Both the position numbers and the translations under genes were made by a program. Below are positions 60,468 to 64,000 of a DNA stretch of 64,000 nucleotides, piece after piece; position 1 is the first letter of the stretch, and every line of letters starts with the position of its first letter. Source of the stretch: Marinoscillum luteum. GTDB taxonomy: Bacteria; Bacteroidota; Bacteroidia; Cytophagales; Cyclobacteriaceae. The notes beneath the pieces are model-generated. The model saw nothing but the letters and a program-made list of their open reading frames with translations. It was not told where the DNA came from and ran no database searches. Location: contig NZ_JBIPKE010000012.1 of NCBI RefSeq assembly GCF_044005705.1, forward strand, positions 273,842 through 337,841. The letters run 5' to 3'.

Positions 60468-61337
60468 ATGAAGAAGTTATCATTTTTAGTGAGCGTTTTG
60501 TCAGCCTTGTTTTTTGCCCTGCTCTTTACTGCCTGCCAGGACGATTCAGGGGCAATGGAAAGTAGCACCCTTTCGGAGACTGCTTCGGTGAGTGTAACCT
60601 CAGAGGCTGCGGTGGCCTCCAGTATGGAGGATGTGGATCTACTGGCTGATGCCGGGATGGAGTTGTTTGCTACTTCTGGACGGGGACTTAGGGATCATTT
60701 GCTGGAGTGTGCTGAGATAGCACACGATACCGCCAGCCATGTGATCACCATAGATTTTGGAGATGGCTGTGAAGACCGGTTTGGAACCTGGAGAAGTGGT
60801 AAAATCGTGATTGAGTACAATGAGCGGAAGTATGTACCCGGCGCTTATCGAATTGTCACTTTTGAAGACTTCTTTCTGGACAGTGTGCAGGTGGAGGGTA
60901 CACGTACCATTACCAACGTGACGGATACTTCCGGTACAGGGATTGCTTTTGAAACATCATTGGTGGGAGGTAAACTGACCTTTCCTGATGGGAGCACCAT
61001 CACCCGCGAAGCGGAGCACCTGCGAACGCTATATGTAGGCGAAGAAAGAGAAGATAACTACGCTTCACTATCTGGCAGTGCCAGCGGTACCCTTCAAAAT
61101 GGAAATACCTACAGCTCCACCATCATGGAGGACCTGATCTTCAAAAGAGGCTGCAAAGCAACTGGTGTACACATCCCGGTGGCGGGTGTGCTGGAGATCG
61201 TGTCAGGAGATAACACAGTGGTGATTGACTATGGTGATGGTGAATGTGATAACCTGGCGGAGGTGACCACCAATGGTGAAACCGAAACCATAGAGGTAGA
61301 ACCCCGGGGCAGAAGACGACCTCACAAAAGAGGGTAA
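60468..61337 (+). CDS. Lipoprotein with duplicated acidic DFGDG motifs
   Basis: A 289-residue lipoprotein with lipobox FTAC (C23) and a Ser/Thr/Glu-rich spacer after it. The body holds two related segments, ITIDFGDGCEDRFGTWRSG and VVIDYGDGECDNLAEVTTNG, each with an acidic loop and one cysteine; together with VHIPVAGVLEI they suggest a duplicated beta domain, perhaps metal-binding. The basic tail PRGRRRPHKRG is unusual for a lipoprotein. An ATG at 60417 would bury the signal, so the start was placed at 60468. Function unknown. Confidence 0.75.
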   Translation: MKKLSFLVSVLSALFFALLFTACQDDSGAMESSTLSETASVSVTSEAAVASSMEDVDLLADAGMELFATSGRGLRDHLLECAEIAHDTASHVITIDFGDGCEDRFGTWRSGKIVIEYNERKYVPGAYRIVTFEDFFLDSVQVEGTRTITNVTDTSGTGIAFETSLVGGKLTFPDGSTITREAEHLRTLYVGEEREDNYASLSGSASGTLQNGNTYSSTIMEDLIFKRGCKATGVHIPVAGVLEIVSGDNTVVIDYGDGECDNLAEVTTNGETETIEVEPRGRRRPHKRG

Positions 61338-61368
61338 TTGTTAGCGTTGAGTTTTTTATCAGGTAGGT

Positions 61369-61403
61369 GGGGTCGCGTCTGGGATGCGGCCCCTATTTTT
61401 TTT
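61369..61403 (+). terminator. Intrinsic terminator overlapping the convergent gene end
   Basis: GGGGTCGC (61369-61376) pairs with GCGGCCCC (61386-61393), with one G-U pair, followed by TA and then eight T (61396-61403). The T-run is the Lys-rich C-terminus of the VOC gene on the opposite strand. Confidence 0.75.
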
Positions 61404-61821
61404 CCTCGAAGTTGACCATCCAGTTGATGCCAAATTTGTCCGTGAACATTCCAAAATATGCGCCCCAAAAGGAGTGATGGATTGGCGTAGTTACCTGCCC
61501 GCCTTTAGAGAGTGCATTAAATAGAGTATCAGCCTCCTGCTTACTTTCAGGGGTAATTGAGACAGAGAAATTATTTCCCTGAATAAACGTGGGTGCCCAG
61601 TCCCCACCTATGTCACTTCCCATGAGAATGGAAGTGCCTATAGGCAAGCTAACGTGCATGATCTTGTTTTTATCTCCCTCAGGAACGCTGTAATCATCGC
61701 TTTCGGGCATTTCCCCAAACCGGCCTATGTAGTTGAACTCTCCTCCAAAGACTGATTTATAAAAATTGAAAGCTTCTTCGCAAGTCCCGTTAAAGTTTAG
61801 GTAAGTGTTTGTGGTGGCCAT
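61393..61821 (-). CDS. VOC-family protein (PhnB/YjdN-like)
   Basis: A 142-residue cytosolic protein of the vicinal-oxygen-chelate fold. NTYLNFNGTCEEAFNFYKSVFGG is the standard opening of the PhnB-like branch; MHVSLPIG, LMGSD and the FWGAYFGMFTDKFGINWMV segment follow. PhnB-like proteins often lack a demonstrated reaction, and no phosphonate genes are near. First of three small minus-strand genes of the sort (VOC, DinB, VOC) that cluster in Bacteroidota. Confidence 0.88.
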   Translation of the reverse strand: MATTNTYLNFNGTCEEAFNFYKSVFGGEFNYIGRFGEMPESDDYSVPEGDKNKIMHVSLPIGTSILMGSDIGGDWAPTFIQGNNFSVSITPESKQEADTLFNALSKGGQVTTPIHHSFWGAYFGMFTDKFGINWMVNFEEKK

Positions 61822-62006
61822 CTTTTTTTATTTTAAAGGGAGCCATTTTTTCCACATTCTCCAAATTTTTAGACTTATGAACCAAGAACGGTGCGAATCA
61901 GTGTCCTCTTATCAGAGGTCATACAGAGAGACAGGTTTTTCATTTTTCTCTATTTACAGGTCACTGATTGTTTGGGTGCGGTTTTCCTGTTTCGATGATC
62001 ATCCCA

Positions 62007-62447
62007 TCATCGCTTGTAAAAGATGTAATCGGTAACGATGGGTTCTATGCCTTGCTGCCGGAGGTCGGAGATGATCTGACCCCTGTGATGGGTGGTGTGA
62101 TTGCTCACGTGAAACAGTATTTCCTGAATGGTATTCTCAAATTCGCTGCCGCTGGAGTTGCGGTAGGAGATGGCTTTGCTTAGGTCAGCATCGGCAATGA
62201 TTTGCAAAGTGCGCAGGTGGTTGGACTGGTCATAGGCCTTGCACGTTTCCAAAGAGTGGAGCTCATGTACTCCCAGAGGTTTTTCAGGCACTACTCTGGC
62301 ATTCCATATCTGGTGGGCGTTGATCACATGCGAAAAGAGGGGGGTGGTTCGGGCACTGATTCGCTCCTGCTCCCTGATGAGTAGGTCCACCAGTTGCTGA
62401 TTGAAATGGTGGTGGTACTCAAAGATGTCTTTGAAGAAAGCTTTCAT
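62007..62447 (-). CDS. DinB-family metal-binding protein
   Basis: A 146-residue four-helix protein of the DinB/YfiT superfamily. The three ligand histidines are likely those in the HVINAHQIWN segment and the HVSNHTTHHRGQI motif. Members act as thiol transferases or have unknown roles. It lies 24 bases after the second VOC gene in the same orientation. No thiol-cofactor genes are in the window, so activity is open. Confidence 0.85.
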   Translation of the reverse strand: MKAFFKDIFEYHHHFNQQLVDLLIREQERISARTTPLFSHVINAHQIWNARVVPEKPLGVHELHSLETCKAYDQSNHLRTLQIIADADLSKAISYRNSSGSEFENTIQEILFHVSNHTTHHRGQIISDLRQQGIEPIVTDYIFYKR

Positions 62448-62471
62448 GGCTCTTTGTACGACAAGCGGGGA

Positions 62472-62852
62472 TCATGAGTTGGGGGCTTCCTTAAACTCTC
62501 CAAAGTGCCAGAGTACCCCTGAAGGGTCGTGCATAAAGAGCTCCCGACCCCAGACCTCATTTCTGATCTCAGAAAACCGCACCGAGTGAAACTTCGCAGG
62601 CAGGTTTTTCTTCAGGAGCGTCTCCCGGCACCGGTCCAGGTCGTCCACTTCCAGAAAGAGCATGGAGTTGTTGATCCACTCTTTGGCATAGTAGTCCTGC
62701 AGGTAAAATGCCAGCTTGTCGTTGACTTTGAACAGGCTCATGCTAGCATCAATCACCACCTCCTCAAAGCCCAGGAGGGAATAAAATTGTCTGGATTCTT
62801 CAAAGACCCGGGCCCCTATAAAAGCGCGGATGGATTTGGCCTGGTAGGTCAT
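62472..62852 (-). CDS. VOC-family glyoxalase-like protein
   Basis: A 126-residue single-domain vicinal-oxygen-chelate protein. GARVFEESRQFYSLLGFEEV opens the domain, LAFYLQDYY and MLFLEVDDLDRC form the central strands, and ELFMHDPSGVLWHFGEF is the standard close. The pattern fits bleomycin-resistance or glyoxalase-like proteins; substrate not deducible. It is followed by the DinB gene after 24 bases. Confidence 0.85.
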   Translation of the reverse strand: MTYQAKSIRAFIGARVFEESRQFYSLLGFEEVVIDASMSLFKVNDKLAFYLQDYYAKEWINNSMLFLEVDDLDRCRETLLKKNLPAKFHSVRFSEIRNEVWGRELFMHDPSGVLWHFGEFKEAPNS

Positions 62853-62953
62853 GTTATTGAATGGAGGTTACGGGGTGCGGTTCATGTGTGAGACTTGTCG
62901 TGTTTTTAAAGTTGTCTAAAATAGCTGAGTTTTTCAAATGCCGGACTTGGTTG

Positions 62954-63634
62954 TTATTCCATTCTTAACCTTACTGCTGTTGGATAACTTTCCCGGCAAT
63001 CTTCTGCAATTATTGTGAAGAATAAGATTGGAATAGATTCTGAGATATAGTTGGACAAATCGAAGTGAAAATTGTCTTCATCAGTCTCAATGAGTTCATA
63101 GAAATCTCCAAAAAGATCTTCAACTAGTATATAGTATTTCTCTTGGTATTTCTCATCAGGATTTGTCCAGTTGACCTGTACTGATTTCCGTTCGTTTGTG
63201 TTAACAACGGAAAATGTATTGTTATACGTTTCACTAACTGTTGAATCCTTTTCAATTTCTATTCTGCCCGATAGTTTATGGGCATTATGACTTACTGGGA
63301 CGATCTCATAGGGAAATTGGCAGTCCTCAAGTCCCAATGACTTTAATTGATTCAATATGCGATCATGTTCTTGATATCTTTCAAGATGTTTTTGATACTC
63401 CACACCTATCTCATACATTCCCTCATCGAGTTTCATTGGTTTTGAGGATGCCCCACTGACGGTGAGAAAGCCGTGCCGTTTAATTAAAACTTTATCAGAG
63501 TATCTAAGTACGTCTCCCTTTTTAATCCTTTTGTCATAAAGGAATGCCTTTTTTGACATTACAATATGAAGTTCCTGAGCATTGGCAAGCGCACATAGTG
63601 TAAACTGAAGGAGAACAATGAGCAGTATTCGCAT
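62954..63634 (-). CDS. Secreted hypothetical protein
   Basis: A 226-residue protein with a clear signal peptide (MRILLIVLLQFTLCALANAQ). The N-terminal mature part (LHIVMSKKAFLYDKRIKKGDVL, VLIKRHGFLTVSG) resembles an SH3-like or envelope-stress beta fold. A coiled helical stretch (YQKHLERYQEHDRILNQLKSLG) follows, and the C-terminal half (VQVNWTNPDEKYQEKYYILVEDLFGD) looks fibronectin-like. No family recognised. Its base composition is more AT-rich than its neighbours, and it lies close to an IS110 element. Confidence 0.7.
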   Translation of the reverse strand: MRILLIVLLQFTLCALANAQELHIVMSKKAFLYDKRIKKGDVLRYSDKVLIKRHGFLTVSGASSKPMKLDEGMYEIGVEYQKHLERYQEHDRILNQLKSLGLEDCQFPYEIVPVSHNAHKLSGRIEIEKDSTVSETYNNTFSVVNTNERKSVQVNWTNPDEKYQEKYYILVEDLFGDFYELIETDEDNFHFDLSNYISESIPILFFTIIAEDCRESYPTAVRLRME

Positions 63635-63874
63635 ATAAACTCGATCAGCAAAAGTGTGGATGTTCCGAGATCCGCTGATGGAAAACTAAACTAGCAAAGC
63701 TGCGCCACCCACACAACTGTTTCTTTGAAATACTGTGTTGTGAAAGTCAAGATCCAGAACCTCAGACGAGCGGTGAACTTCCAGAATGGGCAGAGTAGAG
63801 TTGCACTGAAATCGGCCAGAAGGCACTCCCGAGAGCTATCGGGAGACATATAACCGATCAGCGATTTCTACGCC
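63635..63874. other. Intergenic region flanking the IS110-like element
   Basis: 240 bases between the secreted protein gene and the transposase 3' end. They hold a hairpin, CTCCCGA (63826-63832) against TCGGGAG (63839-63845), of a kind common in dispersed repeats of this phylum. The end of the insertion element should lie in this region, but I cannot place it. Confidence 0.4.
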
Positions 63875-64000
63875 TTATGCAAGTTGGCCCTTATAATTTT
63901 CTTCATATTTCTGATTTTTTCTAACGCAAGCAAAGACGCGATGGATAATTTTATTTCTAACTGCATTTATGACTGCCATTTTATTCTTTCCTTCATCAAC
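63875..64000 (-). mobile_element. IS110-family transposase, C-terminal end only
   Basis: On the minus strand an open frame enters from beyond the window edge and stops at 63875. The visible 41 residues, including EGKNKMAVINAVRNKIIHR and VFACVRKNQKYEENY, match the C-terminal end of IS110/IS116/IS902-type (DEDD recombinase) transposases of Bacteroidota. The rest of the element, including the DEDD domain, lies outside the window. Whether it is intact cannot be judged. Confidence 0.78.

Noticed and set aside
61805..62035. 76-codon plus-strand frame between the VOC and DinB genes
   Set aside because: No family features, overlaps both neighbouring genes on the other strand and has low-complexity aromatic content typical of chance frames.
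1..64000. tRNA, rRNA, prophage or defence genes
   Set aside because: Reading the intergenic gaps showed no cloverleaf or rRNA segment, and no phage or restriction genes were recognised; the CHAT protein was considered as a defence effector but its signal peptide argues against a cytosolic immune role.

Overview
The window reads as a chromosomal segment of a Bacteroidota bacterium, most likely a marine-type Cytophagales member. The signs are T9SS-type C-terminal sorting domains, TonB-dependent receptors with an STN plus carboxypeptidase-like N-terminus, paired DUF4249-type lipoproteins, FG-GAP/UnbV lipoproteins, a bTHX ribosomal protein gene, an SRP RNA typical of the phylum, and promoters of the Bacteroidota form (TTTG-like box, 21 bp, TAnnTTTG). 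The genus cannot be fixed from the sequence alone.

Layout. 1-5.3 kb: the end of a secreted or surface beta-repeat protein, a minus-strand ftsE / small protein / transaldolase group, the SRP RNA, bTHX, an outer-membrane barrel protein and an AlkB-type hydroxylase. 5.3-7.7 kb: a TerB-like protein and a lamin-tail-domain secreted protein. 7.8-15.4 kb: a complete tryptophan operon, trpL-trpEGDCFBA, ending in a DAHP synthase. It is preceded by a leader peptide with Tyr-Tyr-Trp-Trp and an intrinsic terminator, a classical attenuator arrangement. 15.4-20.2 kb: a cytosolic histidine kinase with about eleven PAS domains. 20.5-25.5 kb: phenylalanine-4-hydroxylase, then hisH-hisA-hisF-hisIE, then a flavoprotein of the lipoamide dehydrogenase family that lacks both redox cysteines. 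25.5-33.7 kb: a secreted protein, an iodotyrosine-deiodinase-like flavoprotein, purine nucleoside phosphorylase, an FG-GAP/UnbV lipoprotein, a retropepsin-PDZ protein and a class III aminotransferase.

33.7-49.0 kb is a minus-strand surface locus: a TonB-dependent receptor, a 2697-residue T9SS-exported protein built of repeated lamin-tail and LamG-like modules, two tandem DUF4249-like lipoproteins, and a protein with macroglobulin-like and TonB-plug-like parts. It looks like one functional unit for binding and importing or displaying something at the outer membrane, but the substrate is not visible. 49-63.6 kb: Bcp peroxiredoxin, an M23 peptidase, two convergent mono-heme cytochrome lipoproteins that resemble each other, a fumarylacetoacetase-family enzyme, MtaB, a secreted TPR-CHAT protease-like protein paired with an outer-membrane protein, a lipoprotein, two VOC proteins, a DinB protein and a secreted protein of unknown function. 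The last 126 bases are the 3' end of an IS110-family transposase gene that runs off the window.

The amino-acid genes form a coherent block: chorismate-pathway entry and tryptophan synthesis under one leader, phenylalanine to tyrosine conversion, and the second half of histidine synthesis. hisG, hisD, hisC and hisB are not in the window. No CRISPR array, tRNA, rRNA, prophage or complete mobile element was seen.
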